Assembly (NCBI RefSeq): GCF_000384295.1
Contig: NZ_KB913037.1
Location: forward strand, 3,582,649 to 3,646,648
Length of the DNA: 64,000 nt
Source: Amycolatopsis balhimycina FH 1894
Lineage (GTDB): Bacteria > Actinomycetota > Actinomycetes > Mycobacteriales > Pseudonocardiaceae
Reading direction: 5' to 3'
Below are positions 25,825-35,143 of the stretch, piece after piece. Numbering within the stretch: position 1 is the first letter of the stretch; each line of letters starts with the position of its first letter. The position numbers were made by a program, and so were the translations under genes. The notes under the pieces are model-generated. The model did no database searches, was not told where the DNA came from, and saw only the letters and a program-made list of their open reading frames with translations.

Positions 25825-27015
25825 TCAGTCCAGGAACTCGGCGATCTCCCCGGCGGAGTAGCCCAGCTCCGCGAGGACTTCCGCGGTGTGCTGGCCCAGC
25901 GTCGGCGGGGCCGACGTCGGCCCCGCCGGGGTGTCCGACGCCTTCACCGGGAAGCCCGTGCCCACGTACGTCCCGACCGTCGGGTGCGGCAGCCGCACCA
26001 CCTGCTCACGCGCGGCCGTCCACGGGTCCGCGTAGACGTCGTCGATCTCGTTGATCGGGGCCGCCGGGATGCCCGCCGCGTCGAAGTCCTTCGTCCAGTC
26101 CGCCGCCGCGCGCGTCAGCAGCACTGGTTCGAGCAGCGAGTTCAGCTCGTCGCGGTGGGCCGCTCGCAACGCGTTCGACGAAAACCGCGGGTCCGTAGCG
26201 ATGTCCAGGCCGAGCACCCCGCAGAATGCCTGCCACAGCTTTTCGCTGCCGACCGCGATGATCAGCCAGCCGTCGGAGACGGGGTACGCCTGGTACGGCA
26301 CGATGCTCGGGTGCGCCGAGCCCATCCGGCGCGGCCGCGGCGTGTCGTAGAAGTGCGCACCCGCCGCATAGACGTGCCACGCCAGCTGACTGTCCAAAAG
26401 GGACACGTCGAGATACTGGCCGCGGCCCGTCGTGTGCCGGGCCTGCAGCGCCATCAGCACCGCGATGATCGCCCACGTCCCGGCGTTCAGGTCCGCCACC
26501 GGCAGCCCGACCTTCGCCGGCGCGCCGTCGGGCTCGCCGGTCAGCGACATCACGCCGCCGAGCGCCTGCGCGACCAGGTCGTAGCCCGCGCGGTCGCGGT
26601 ACGGCCCGGTCTGCCCGAACCCGGTGATCGACACGTGGATCAGCCGGGGGTTGAGCGAAGACAGCGCGTCGTACCCGATCCCCCACTTCTCGAGCGTGCC
26701 CGGCCGGAAGTTCTCGACGAGCACGTCGGCGTCCGCGACCAGCCGCCGGAGGGCTTCGCGCCCGCGGCCGCTCTTCAGGTCGAGGACGATCCCGCGCTTG
26801 TTCCGGTTGGCGGCCAGGTAGTAGACGGCCTCGCCGCCGACGAACGGCGGTCCCCAGCCGCGGGTGTCGTCGCCGTGCCCGGGCGGCTCGACCTTCACCA
26901 CGTCCGCGCCCATCTCGCCGAGGTACTGGGTGCAGTACGGCCCGGCGAGGATGCGCGACAGGTCGACGACCTTGATCCCGTCCAGCGGGCGGAATCCGGT
27001 ACGGCCGGCAGGCAT
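25825..27015 (-). CDS. Class III CoA-transferase (CaiB/BaiF family)
   Basis: A 396-residue enzyme. The N-terminal signature is PLDGIKVVDLSRILAGPYCTQYLGEMGADVVKVEPP. It continues with NRNKRGIVLDLKSGRGREAL, the segment NLNAGTW-like DLNAGTWAIIAVLMALQARHTTGRGQYLDVSLLDSQ and the small-domain WTKDFDAAGIPAAPINEIDDVYADP. It moves CoA between a donor acyl-CoA and a carboxylate. The ATG at 27015 fits the family N-terminus and lies 5 bp after the GntR stop. In the operon it would activate an acid made by the other enzymes. Confidence 0.9.
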   Translation of the reverse strand: MPAGRTGFRPLDGIKVVDLSRILAGPYCTQYLGEMGADVVKVEPPGHGDDTRGWGPPFVGGEAVYYLAANRNKRGIVLDLKSGRGREALRRLVADADVLVENFRPGTLEKWGIGYDALSSLNPRLIHVSITGFGQTGPYRDRAGYDLVAQALGGVMSLTGEPDGAPAKVGLPVADLNAGTWAIIAVLMALQARHTTGRGQYLDVSLLDSQLAWHVYAAGAHFYDTPRPRRMGSAHPSIVPYQAYPVSDGWLIIAVGSEKLWQAFCGVLGLDIATDPRFSSNALRAAHRDELNSLLEPVLLTRAAADWTKDFDAAGIPAAPINEIDDVYADPWTAAREQVVRLPHPTVGTYVGTGFPVKASDTPAGPTSAPPTLGQHTAEVLAELGYSAGEIAEFLD

Positions 27016-27020
27016 CGAGG

Positions 27021-27719
27021 TCACTCCGCTCTCCCGGTCCGGGTTGCGCTGAGTTCCAGCAGCCGGGCTTCGGCCTCGCGAAGGTAGCGGTCCAGCGCCG
27101 CCTCCGCGACGTCGAACCGGCCGCGGCGCAGGTCGCGCAGGATTTCCTCGTGGCAGCGGAGGAACGGCTCGTAGAACTCCCGCGTGTTCTCGTTCAGCAC
27201 GAAGAACAGCCGCGTTTCGGCGAGCACCTGGCGCATCGTCGCGGAGAGGCGTTCGCTGCCGGCCAGGTCCGCGAGGGCCTGGTGGAAGTGGATGCTGGCG
27301 GTGCCGACCGCGGGCCAGTTCTCGGCAGCCGCCGCCAGCCGGCCGTCGCGAAGCGCCTGCTCCACTCCGGACAGATCCACAGTGGACAACTCGGCCGCCC
27401 GGCGCAGGGCGCCGCATTCGGTGGCGCGGCGGACGACGTAGAGGTCCGCGATGTCCTCCGTGGTCAGTTCACGGACGAACACGCCGCGGTTCAGCTCGTG
27501 CACGGCCAGCCGTTCGTGGGCCAGCAGCTGGAACGACTCGCGCAGGGTGTTGCGTGATACGCCGAGCGCCGAGCTGATCACCGGTTCCGAAAGCCGTTCA
27601 CCGGGGGCGAAGACGCCGTCGGTGACGTACTGGCGCAGGATCGCCGCGACCCGCTCGGCCGTGCCGCTGCGTTCGAGCTGGTGTCGCTCGCTCTCCAGCC
27701 CCGAGGCATCGACGGTCAC
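27021..27719 (-). CDS. GntR family regulator, FCD subfamily
   Basis: A 232-residue regulator. The winged helix is AAILRQYVTDGVFAPGERLSEPVISSALGVSRNTLRESFQLLAHERLAVHELNRGVFV, followed by an all-helical FCD effector domain with RRATECGALRRAAEL and a His pair in SIHFHQALADLA that usually binds metal and a carboxylate ligand. It sits inside the operon it probably controls, between the SDR and CoA-transferase genes. The palindrome at 33855-33879 is a candidate binding site. Confidence 0.9.
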   Translation of the reverse strand: MTVDASGLESERHQLERSGTAERVAAILRQYVTDGVFAPGERLSEPVISSALGVSRNTLRESFQLLAHERLAVHELNRGVFVRELTTEDIADLYVVRRATECGALRRAAELSTVDLSGVEQALRDGRLAAAAENWPAVGTASIHFHQALADLAGSERLSATMRQVLAETRLFFVLNENTREFYEPFLRCHEEILRDLRRGRFDVAEAALDRYLREAEARLLELSATRTGRAE

Positions 27720-27723
27720 GGCG

Positions 27724-28503
27724 CTACCTGACGCCGAGCTCGAAATCGAGGCTGTAGCGGTGACCCGGCATCGCGCCCGCGGCCTTCGCGCCGTCGATCG
27801 GCAGCACGACGCCGTTGACGAACCGCGACTCGTCGCTCGCCAGGAACACCACGGCCTTCGCGACCTCCCATGCCTCGCCGACGCGTGCCGCGGGCGTGCT
27901 GGCGACGAGCTGGTGCTGCTTGGTCTCGAACTCCTCCGGCGACGCGAGGGTGCCGCGCAGCATGTCGGTGTCGATCGCGCCCGGGTTCACCGTGTTGGCG
28001 CGGATGCCCTGGTGCGCGTGCCCGACGGCGATCGACTTCATCAGCCCGACCAGCGCGTGCTTGGTGGCGTTGTACACCGGGTCGCCGGGGCGGCCCATCA
28101 CGCCGCCGTTCGACGACGTCGTGATGATGCTGCCCGCTTTCCGCTCGATCATGTGCGGCAGGACCGCGCGCGTACCGAGGAAGGCGGCGCGCACGTTGAG
28201 CGCGAAGATGTTGTCGAACTCGGCCAGCGTCGTGTCCACAAGGGACTTTCCGAGGTGGATGCCGACGTTGTTGAACAGCACGTCGATGTGACCGGCCTCG
28301 GCGATGACGCCGTCGACGAACGCGCCGACCTGACCTTCGTCCGTGGCGTCCACAATGGAGTAGCCGGGTATCTCTTCGGCGGGCTCACGGATGTCGGAAG
28401 CGAACACCGTCGCGCCTTCGGCGAGGAACTCCTTCACCGTGGCGAGGCCGATGCCCCGCGCGCCACCGAAGACGACCGCCACTTTACCGGCCAACCGACC
28501 CAT
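27724..28503 (-). CDS. Short-chain dehydrogenase/reductase of the hydantoinase operon
   Basis: A 259-residue SDR. The NAD(P) motif FGGARGIGLAT, the NNVGIH motif, Ser in ITTSSNGG and YNATK are all in place; the C-terminus is VVLPIDGAKAAGAMPG. It starts 2 bp before the stop context of hyuB ends, with only a few bases between the genes, so it is part of the operon. It may oxidise a hydroxy acid or reduce a semialdehyde in the pathway. Confidence 0.88.
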   Translation of the reverse strand: MGRLAGKVAVVFGGARGIGLATVKEFLAEGATVFASDIREPAEEIPGYSIVDATDEGQVGAFVDGVIAEAGHIDVLFNNVGIHLGKSLVDTTLAEFDNIFALNVRAAFLGTRAVLPHMIERKAGSIITTSSNGGVMGRPGDPVYNATKHALVGLMKSIAVGHAHQGIRANTVNPGAIDTDMLRGTLASPEEFETKQHQLVASTPAARVGEAWEVAKAVVFLASDESRFVNGVVLPIDGAKAAGAMPGHRYSLDFELGVR

Positions 28504-28505
28504 GT

Positions 28506-30206
28506 TCACTGCCCTGCTCTCAGTCGCGCTGTCTGCTCTTCGTCCACCACGTAGTCCTCGGGCAGCCGGACGAGCGCGTCCGGCTGCCCGAGGTACCGCA
28601 CTTCGACGCCGTACACCTCGCGCGCCGCTTCTGCCGAGACGTAGCCCTCGACGACGTCGGCGAGCACCGCCGCCACCGGCCGCTCGAGCGGCGGCCCGTA
28701 CCCACCACCGCCGGGCAACGTGACGTCCACAACGGACTCGGGCGTCAGCGTCACACGGCTCTTCATGGGCAGGTCCGCCCCGCCGCACAGGCCGAACCGG
28801 CCGGCCGCACCGGACTGCCCACCGTCCACACCGGACGCGGCGGCGCGCACCCGGTCCACGTTTCCGTTGGCACTCCACGGGTCCGAGCCGCGGAGGGCCA
28901 CCGACGTCACCTGGCCGAGGCCACCACGCCACCGTCCGGCCCCGCCGGAGTCCACGCGTAGTTCGCGCGTCCGCTGGACCAGCGGCGCCATGGTCTCGAT
29001 CACCTCGGTCGGCGTCGAGCGCAGTCCACTCGGGAATCCCGTGGTGTTCAGGCCGTCCTTGTCCGAACGCGCCCCCGTGCCGCCGGTCTGGAAGACGTTG
29101 AGCATGAACCCGGGCCCGCGCCAGATGGTCATCCACAGCGCGTCCGCGCTCGGCGCGATCGCCGCCTCCGGCAGGGCGCCGATCAGCAGGGACGGCAGGA
29201 AGTGCCCGATCAGGTGCCGGGACGCGACCGGCGCGGGCGGCAGGCAGTTCAGCACCGAGCCCTCGGGCGCGGTGACGTGCACCGGCCGGAACGACCCGGC
29301 GTTGTGCGGCACCTCCGGCGAGATCGCCGCCTTGACGGCGAACGACGCGTACGCCCGCGTGTAGTTCAGGACGACGTTGATCCCGCGCCGGCTCTGCGGC
29401 GACGAGCCCGCGAAGTCGAGGTGGATCTCGTCACCGTCCACAGTGGCCGTGACGCGCAGGACGATCTCTTCGTCGTCGAAGCCGTCGGTGGCGATCTCGT
29501 TCCGGTACGTCCCGTCCGGAAGCTCGCGCAGCGCGTCGCGCAGGGCCTTTTCGGACCGGTTCATGATCTCGGCGGCGATGTCGTCGAGGCTGTCGAGGCC
29601 GAACTCGTCCAGCAGGCGCAGCAGGCTCGCCGCGCCGACCTCGTTGCCGGTGACCTGCGCGTACAGGTCGCCGATGGTCTCCTCCGGGGTCCGGACGTTC
29701 GCCCGGATCAGCCGTTCCAGATCGCCGTTGACCTCGCCCGCGCGCAGGAACTTCAGGATCGGCAGCCGCAGGCCTTCTTCGAAGACCTCGTGGGCCTCGG
29801 CCGACACCAGCCGGCCGCCGATGTCGGGCGCGTGGCAGCACGACGCGAACCACGCGACCAGCCTGCCGTGCCGGAACACCGGTGTCGCCACCGTGATGTC
29901 GTTGATCTGCCCGGCGGTCTGCCACGGATCGTTGGTCAGCAGCACGTCCCCGGGTTCGAGCGTCTCCGGCGGGTACGCGGCGACGAAGTGGTGCATGCCG
30001 GTCGCCATCGCGTTGATGTGGCCGGGCGTGCCGCCGACGGACTGGCCGATCATCTCGCCGCGCGAGTCGAACACCGCGCACGCCAAGTCGAGCGATTCAC
30101 GCACCACGGCGGAGAAGGCCGTGTTGACCAGCGCGTTCTGCTGTTCGGCGAGGATCGAGTGCAGCCGGTTGCCGAACAGCCCGACGAGGATGGGGTCGGC
30201 ACTCAC
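28506..30206 (-). CDS. hyuB: Hydantoinase B/oxoprolinase subunit B-like protein
   Basis: A 566-residue protein of the HyuB family. The N-terminus is DPILVGLFGNRLHSILAEQQNALVNTAFSAVVRESLDLACAVFD, followed by GETPGHI-like GGTPGHINAMATGMHHFV, LLTNDPWQTAGQINDITVATPVF and the C-terminal LPGGGGYGPPLERP. With HyuA it forms an ATP-dependent amidohydrolase or carboxylase complex (N-methylhydantoinase, 5-oxoprolinase or acetone carboxylase types). The GTG at 30206 overlaps the hyuA stop by 4 bp. Confidence 0.9.
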   Translation of the reverse strand: MSADPILVGLFGNRLHSILAEQQNALVNTAFSAVVRESLDLACAVFDSRGEMIGQSVGGTPGHINAMATGMHHFVAAYPPETLEPGDVLLTNDPWQTAGQINDITVATPVFRHGRLVAWFASCCHAPDIGGRLVSAEAHEVFEEGLRLPILKFLRAGEVNGDLERLIRANVRTPEETIGDLYAQVTGNEVGAASLLRLLDEFGLDSLDDIAAEIMNRSEKALRDALRELPDGTYRNEIATDGFDDEEIVLRVTATVDGDEIHLDFAGSSPQSRRGINVVLNYTRAYASFAVKAAISPEVPHNAGSFRPVHVTAPEGSVLNCLPPAPVASRHLIGHFLPSLLIGALPEAAIAPSADALWMTIWRGPGFMLNVFQTGGTGARSDKDGLNTTGFPSGLRSTPTEVIETMAPLVQRTRELRVDSGGAGRWRGGLGQVTSVALRGSDPWSANGNVDRVRAAASGVDGGQSGAAGRFGLCGGADLPMKSRVTLTPESVVDVTLPGGGGYGPPLERPVAAVLADVVEGYVSAEAAREVYGVEVRYLGQPDALVRLPEDYVVDEEQTARLRAGQ

Positions 30207-32224
30207 ACCGTCACCTCCAACGCCCCGTCGGACCGGACGACGCAGTGCGCGCCCGGCGGGATGACCACAGTGGACTCGCGTTCCTCCACGACGGCGGGCC
30301 CGCTCACGCGAACACCCGGCTCGAGCCGGTACCGGTCGAAGATCGCCGTGTCGACAAATCCCCCGGCCGACGGGAAGTAGGCCTTGCGGGTCCCCTTGCC
30401 CGCGTCTCCGGACGCGTTCGCCGAGGTCAGCCGCAGAGTCACGACCGGTTTCGGCCCGCTCGAGACGACCCGCCAGTTCAGCACCTCGACGCCGACCTCG
30501 GGCCCGGTCCGCCGGTACAGCGCGCGGTAGGTGCGGGTGAACTCGTCGAGCAGGGCATCGGGCCAGCTGCCGCCGCGGACCGGGACGCGGATTTCGTAGC
30601 CCTGCCCGGCGTACCGCATCTCGGCGATGCGCCGGTGCGTCACCTCCGAAACCCCGGACTTCGCCAGCAGCGCCGCGCCTTCGGCTTCCATCTCGGCGAA
30701 CAGCGCGTCGACCTGCTCCCAGGCCAGGTCGTGGACGGCCGCGCGGGCCGACCGCACGAAGTCGAACGCCAGCGGTGCGGTGAGGAAGCCCGCGGCGCTG
30801 AGCACCCCGGCGGCGGGCGGTGCGACGACGGACGGCGCTCCGAGCGCCCGCGCGACACCGGCGCCGTGCACCGGACCGGCGCCGCCGAAGGTGTACATCG
30901 GCAGCTTCGCCGGATCCTGACCCCGTTCGACGGCGTGGACGCGCGCGGCGTTGGCCATGTCCTCGTTGACGCTGGTGTGGATGCCCCAGGCGGCCTCTTC
31001 GACGCTCACGCCCAGCGGCTCGGCGATCCTGTCCCGGATGACAGCGCGCGCGGCCTCTTCGTCCAGGCGCATCGCGCCGCCCAGGAAGTAGCCGGGGTCG
31101 AGGTAGCCGAGCACGAGGTCGGCGTCGGTGACCGTGGGCTCGGTGCCGCCGCGGCCGTAGCAGACCGGGCCGGGCTCGGATCCCGCCGAGTCGGGTCCGA
31201 CGGTCAGCAGTCCCAGCGCGTCGATGCGGGCGATCGACCCACCGCCGACGCCGATCTCGATCATGTCGGTGACCGGCACCCGCACCGGCAGCCCGGAGCC
31301 GGGCAGCAGCCGGTACTTGCGGTCCACTTCGAACTGGTGGGTGACCAGCGGCTCGCCCCCGGCGATCAGGCACAGCTTCGCGGTGGTTCCGCCCATGTCG
31401 AAGGCCAGCAGGTCCGGTGGCCCGATCGCGGCCGCCGCCAGCGCCCCGCCCGCCGGTCCGGACTCGAGGATCCTGATCGGGTACCGGGCAGCAGTGTCCA
31501 CTGTGGCCAGACCGCCGTTGGAGAGCATGATGTGCGGCGCGCGCGTGATCCCCAGCCGGCGCAGCCGCTGTTCGAGGTCGCGCAGGTACCGCTCGGTGAG
31601 GTCCTGGACGTAGACGTTGGCGACCGTGGTCGACGCGCGCTCGAACTCGCGGATCTCCGGCACGACGTCGGAGGACAGCGCGACCCGCAGGCCGGGCGCG
31701 GCCTCGGCGAGGATTTCCGCGACGCGCCGCTCGTGCGCCGGATTGGTGAAGGAGTGCAGGAAGCAGACCGCGACGGCCTCGATCCCGCGGTCCGCCAGTT
31801 CCCGTCCGAGCCTGGCGACGTAGTCCTCGTCGAGTCCGGTGTGGACGGACCCGTCGGCGAGGATCCGCTCCGGGACGTCGAACCGCAGGTGCCGCGGCAC
31901 CAGCGGCGCGGGCAGTTCCAGGTGCAGGTCGTACAGCTCGTACCGGTGCTCGCGGCGCATTTCCAGGACGTCGCGGAACCCGGCGGTCGCGAGCAGCGCG
32001 GTCCGTGAGCCCTTGCGCTCGATCAACGCGTTCGTGACCAACGTCGTCCCGTGCACCACCTGCTCGACCGCCACGACGTCCGTGAGCAGCGCGGCCAAGC
32101 CCTCTTCGACCGCACGCGCGGGCTCGTCGTGCGTGGTCAGGATCTTGTGGACGGCGACGATCCCTGTTTCGTCCACAGCGCAGAGGTCGGTGAACGTGCC
32201 GCCGATGTCGACGCCGATCCTCAT
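30203..32224 (-). CDS. hyuA: Hydantoinase A/oxoprolinase subunit A-like protein
   Basis: A 673-residue protein. The ATP-binding N-terminus is RIGVDIGGTFTDLCAVDETG, then VVHGTTLVTNALIERKG, ILESGPAGGALAAA and FDMGGTTAKLCLI, all standard for HyuA. It pairs with HyuB to hydrolyse a cyclic amide such as a hydantoin or oxoproline with ATP. Its length is near the usual 650-690. The ATG at 32224 overlaps the stop of the TPP enzyme by 4 bp. The substrate cannot be decided from the sequence. Confidence 0.9.
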   Translation of the reverse strand: MRIGVDIGGTFTDLCAVDETGIVAVHKILTTHDEPARAVEEGLAALLTDVVAVEQVVHGTTLVTNALIERKGSRTALLATAGFRDVLEMRREHRYELYDLHLELPAPLVPRHLRFDVPERILADGSVHTGLDEDYVARLGRELADRGIEAVAVCFLHSFTNPAHERRVAEILAEAAPGLRVALSSDVVPEIREFERASTTVANVYVQDLTERYLRDLEQRLRRLGITRAPHIMLSNGGLATVDTAARYPIRILESGPAGGALAAAAIGPPDLLAFDMGGTTAKLCLIAGGEPLVTHQFEVDRKYRLLPGSGLPVRVPVTDMIEIGVGGGSIARIDALGLLTVGPDSAGSEPGPVCYGRGGTEPTVTDADLVLGYLDPGYFLGGAMRLDEEAARAVIRDRIAEPLGVSVEEAAWGIHTSVNEDMANAARVHAVERGQDPAKLPMYTFGGAGPVHGAGVARALGAPSVVAPPAAGVLSAAGFLTAPLAFDFVRSARAAVHDLAWEQVDALFAEMEAEGAALLAKSGVSEVTHRRIAEMRYAGQGYEIRVPVRGGSWPDALLDEFTRTYRALYRRTGPEVGVEVLNWRVVSSGPKPVVTLRLTSANASGDAGKGTRKAYFPSAGGFVDTAIFDRYRLEPGVRVSGPAVVEERESTVVIPPGAHCVVRSDGALEVTV

Positions 32225-33843
32225 GTCCGGTACCACCGCGGCGAGGTGTTCAGCGGCGGTTTCAGCTTGGCCTTCACGACCAGCACGTTCGGCTCGTCCG
32301 ACTCGACGAACTCGCCGAGCAGCCGGCGGAACGCCCGCCCGAACCCGGAGACGCGGTCGGCGTGCACTCCGAACGACCGGGCCAGGCCGACGAAGTCCGG
32401 GCTGTCCCAGTCGACCCCGCGGTGCGGGAGGCCCTCGCGGTCCTGGTCGTAGCGCAGCATCCCGTAGCCGCCGTCGTCGACGAGGACGACAGTGACCGGC
32501 AGCTGCTCCTGCGCGAGCGTCGCCAGGTCACCGCAGCCGTAGAGGAATCCGCCGTCGCCGGTGATGCAGATCGCGCGCCCGGTGCCGGCCGCGGCCGCGC
32601 CGAGCGACGCCGGGAAGCCGTAGCCGAGCGTGCCCCAGCCCATCGGGTAGGCGAGCTTGCGCGGCGCCCGCACCCGGTGGAAGCCGCCGACCCAGTAGCC
32701 GGCGACGCACATGTCGGACACGAGCACCGCGTCCGTCGGCAGCACTTCGTCCAAAGTGGACAGGAAGTCGTAGGCCTGCGGCTCCTCGTCGCGGATCCGC
32801 TGGCGCACGCGCCGACCGATGCCGGCCAGCCGCAGGGTGATGTCGTCGAGGCCCGGTCGTTGCTTCGGCAGCAGCCGCTCGACGATCGAGCGCGCGTCAC
32901 CGACGAGCGTCAGGTCGGGCTGGTAGTTCTTGGCGGCGTCGTCGGCGTCGACGTTGATCGCGATGAGCTCGGGCGGCTTGGGCATCCGCCAGTTCTGCGT
33001 CATCAGGCCGTCGAAGTCGGTGCCGATGGCGAGCACGACGTCGGCTTCGTCCCACAGCTCGCCGACCTCCGGCGTGTGCACCGGGTTCGGCGCCAGGCAC
33101 GGGTGGTCGAGCGGGAGCAGCCCGCGGGCGGCGAACGTGGTGATCACCGGCGCGGCGAGCTTCTCCGCGAGGGCGCCGATCGCGTCGCCCGCCCCGGAGC
33201 GCAGCGCGCCGCCACCGGCCCAGATCAACGGCTGCCGCGCGTCGGACAGCATCGCCTCGGCCCGCGCGAGGTCGGGGACGTCGACATCGGGCTTGCGGTG
33301 CGGCGCGGGCGGATGGCGGTGCGGCACGCTCTCGCGCAGGTAGTCGGTGGGCACGCCGAGGTAGACCGGACCGCTCTGTGGCTGCAGCGCGAGCCGCGCC
33401 GCGCGGTGCAGGGTCGTGCCGACCTGGTCGGCGGCCCGCACCGTGAAGCCGCCCTTGGTCACCGGCGCGAACATCGCCTGCTGGTCGGAGGTCTCGTGCA
33501 GCACACCGCGGACGACACCGGGACGGCGCAACGTCGACGGGATGTCGGTGGCGATGACCAGCACCGGCGCGGCGGACGCCATGGCCTCGCCGACCGCGCC
33601 GAGGGTGTTCGCGGCGCCCGGACCGGTGGTCACGAGGGCGACGCCGAGCCTGCCGGTGGCGCGCGCGTAGCCGTCGGCGGCGTACCCGGCGGTCTGCTCG
33701 TGCCGGACCCCGACGAGCTTGATGCCGGTCTCGCCCAGTGCCTCCCACAACGGCAGGTTGTGCACCCCGGGGAGGCCGAAGACGATCTCCGTCCCGAGCG
33801 CTTCCAGCGCGTCCACCAGCTCCCGAGCACCACTCACAGCCAC
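32221..33843 (-). CDS. Thiamine pyrophosphate-dependent enzyme of the acetolactate synthase family
   Basis: A 540-residue TPP enzyme. The N-terminal PYR domain has GTEIVFGLPGVHN and the catalytic Glu in VRHEQTAGYAADGYAR. A central domain follows, and the C-terminal PP domain has the TPP motif GDGGFLYGCGDLATL with VLVDDGGYGMLRYDQ. It could be a 2-oxoacid decarboxylase or carboligase; relatives include oxalyl-CoA decarboxylase-like and benzoylformate decarboxylase-like enzymes. GTG at 33843 is chosen, with another GTG at 33837 possible. It is coupled to hyuA. A TPP enzyme next to a class III CoA-transferase is suggestive of acyl-CoA chemistry, which is inference. Confidence 0.85.
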   Translation of the reverse strand: MAVSGARELVDALEALGTEIVFGLPGVHNLPLWEALGETGIKLVGVRHEQTAGYAADGYARATGRLGVALVTTGPGAANTLGAVGEAMASAAPVLVIATDIPSTLRRPGVVRGVLHETSDQQAMFAPVTKGGFTVRAADQVGTTLHRAARLALQPQSGPVYLGVPTDYLRESVPHRHPPAPHRKPDVDVPDLARAEAMLSDARQPLIWAGGGALRSGAGDAIGALAEKLAAPVITTFAARGLLPLDHPCLAPNPVHTPEVGELWDEADVVLAIGTDFDGLMTQNWRMPKPPELIAINVDADDAAKNYQPDLTLVGDARSIVERLLPKQRPGLDDITLRLAGIGRRVRQRIRDEEPQAYDFLSTLDEVLPTDAVLVSDMCVAGYWVGGFHRVRAPRKLAYPMGWGTLGYGFPASLGAAAAGTGRAICITGDGGFLYGCGDLATLAQEQLPVTVVLVDDGGYGMLRYDQDREGLPHRGVDWDSPDFVGLARSFGVHADRVSGFGRAFRRLLGEFVESDEPNVLVVKAKLKPPLNTSPRWYRT

Positions 33844-33854
33844 GACCCGAATAC

Positions 33855-33879
33855 TGCCAGATCGTTGAACGATCTGGCA
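33855..33879. promoter_or_regulatory. 25-bp perfect palindrome inside the hydantoinase operon
   Basis: TGCCAGATCGTT and AACGATCTGGCA are perfect 12-bp arms around one G, in the 44-bp gap before the TPP gene. It could be an internal operator for the operon's GntR protein or a hairpin that stabilises or attenuates the message. Confidence 0.6.
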
Positions 33880-33887
33880 ATCAGCCC

Positions 33888-35063
33888 TTAGACGATATTG
33901 TGCTCGGCGCTCGTCGTGCCCGCGGCGAACCGGCGGACGTCGAGCTCGGCGATATCCACTACCGGCTGTCGGCCCAGGTAGAGGTCCCGGATCAGCTCGC
34001 CGGCGGCCGGGCCCATCTGGAAGCCGTGCCCCGAGAAGCCGGTCGCGTAGAAGAACCGCGACAACAGGACGCTTTCCCCGATGATCTGGTTGCGGTCCGG
34101 CGTCATTTCGTACAACCCGGCCCAGGCCGTGCGGATGCCGGCGTCGAGCACGGCCGGGATCCGGCGGGCCGCCAGCTCGGCCAGCCGCGGCAGCCATTCG
34201 CCGGGCTCGTACCGCGTGCCGAAGCCCGGGAAGCCGTCGTCCTCGCTGAACGACATCGCCAGCCCGGGACCCTCGCGGTGGCAGTAGAACGCCGAGGGCA
34301 TCTCGATGGTCAGCGGAACCGATTCCGGCAGCCCGGGCACCGGCCCGGTGAACACGACCTGCCGCCGGAACGGGCGCACCGGCAGGTCCAGCCCGGCCAG
34401 CTCGCCGATCCGGCCCGACCACGCGCCGGCCGCGCACACCACCGCGCCGGTCCGCACGGACCCCGCCGTCGTGTTAACGCCGGTTAGCGTGTCGCCGTCG
34501 CGCTCGAGCCCGGTGACCTCGACGCCGGTGCGCAGCTTCGCACCGTGCGCGCGGGCCGCTCTCGCGTAGCCCTGGACGACGGCGTCCGGCGTCGCCTTCG
34601 CGTCGTCCGGCGACCAGAGCACGGCGACGACGTCGTCCGTCCGGAGCAGCGGGAGCACGGCCTTGGCTTCGGCGGGATCGAGGAGGTGGCTGCGGACGCC
34701 GTACTCGCGCTGCAGCTCCGCGCAATGTCCGATTGCGGGCACGTCCGCCGGGTCGGTGAGCAGGTACAAGTAGCCGTCACGCCGGAAGTCGATCTCGACG
34801 CCGAAGTCGCGGGAGAAAGCGCTGTACGCGGCGAGCCCGCGCAGTCCCAGCTCGACGTTGACGCGGGTGGTGAACGACGACCGGATGCCGCCCGCGGCCT
34901 TCGCCGTCGAGCCGCCGCCGAGCTCGCCGCGCTCGATCAGCAGCACGTCGACGCCGGCCTCGGCGAGCCGGAAAGCACAGCTCACGCCGATCACTCCACC
35001 GCCGATCACGACGCATTCGGCCATCTGTGGCACGGCCGTTTCCTCGGCGCCGCGGACGGTCAT
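33888..35063 (-). CDS. FAD-dependent amine/amino acid oxidoreductase (DAO family)
   Basis: A 391-residue flavoenzyme. The FAD motif AECVVIGGGVIGVSCAFRLAEAG, the segment GGSTAKAAGGIR and the C-terminal GLYEMTPDRNQIIGE with FSGHGFQMGPAAGELI match sarcosine oxidase beta/D-amino acid oxidase-like proteins. It probably oxidises an N-substituted or secondary amino acid. The start is ATG 35063, or possibly ATG 35024 directly before the FAD motif. It is the first gene of the leftward catabolic operon and is divergent from the WS/DGAT gene. Confidence 0.87.
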   Translation of the reverse strand: MTVRGAEETAVPQMAECVVIGGGVIGVSCAFRLAEAGVDVLLIERGELGGGSTAKAAGGIRSSFTTRVNVELGLRGLAAYSAFSRDFGVEIDFRRDGYLYLLTDPADVPAIGHCAELQREYGVRSHLLDPAEAKAVLPLLRTDDVVAVLWSPDDAKATPDAVVQGYARAARAHGAKLRTGVEVTGLERDGDTLTGVNTTAGSVRTGAVVCAAGAWSGRIGELAGLDLPVRPFRRQVVFTGPVPGLPESVPLTIEMPSAFYCHREGPGLAMSFSEDDGFPGFGTRYEPGEWLPRLAELAARRIPAVLDAGIRTAWAGLYEMTPDRNQIIGESVLLSRFFYATGFSGHGFQMGPAAGELIRDLYLGRQPVVDIAELDVRRFAAGTTSAEHNIV

Positions 35064-35143
35064 ACTCGCCAGAGTAGAACGTGATCCACCCGCGGACGCC
35101 GAGCGCGTAGAGTCGGCGTGCCGAGCGCGGAAGGTGATGTCCC

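Noticed and set aside
30203..32224. Acetone carboxylase alpha/beta subunits
   Set aside because: HyuA and HyuB resemble that family too, but the small gamma subunit gene is absent and the neighbours suggest amide or amino acid metabolism. I keep the general call.
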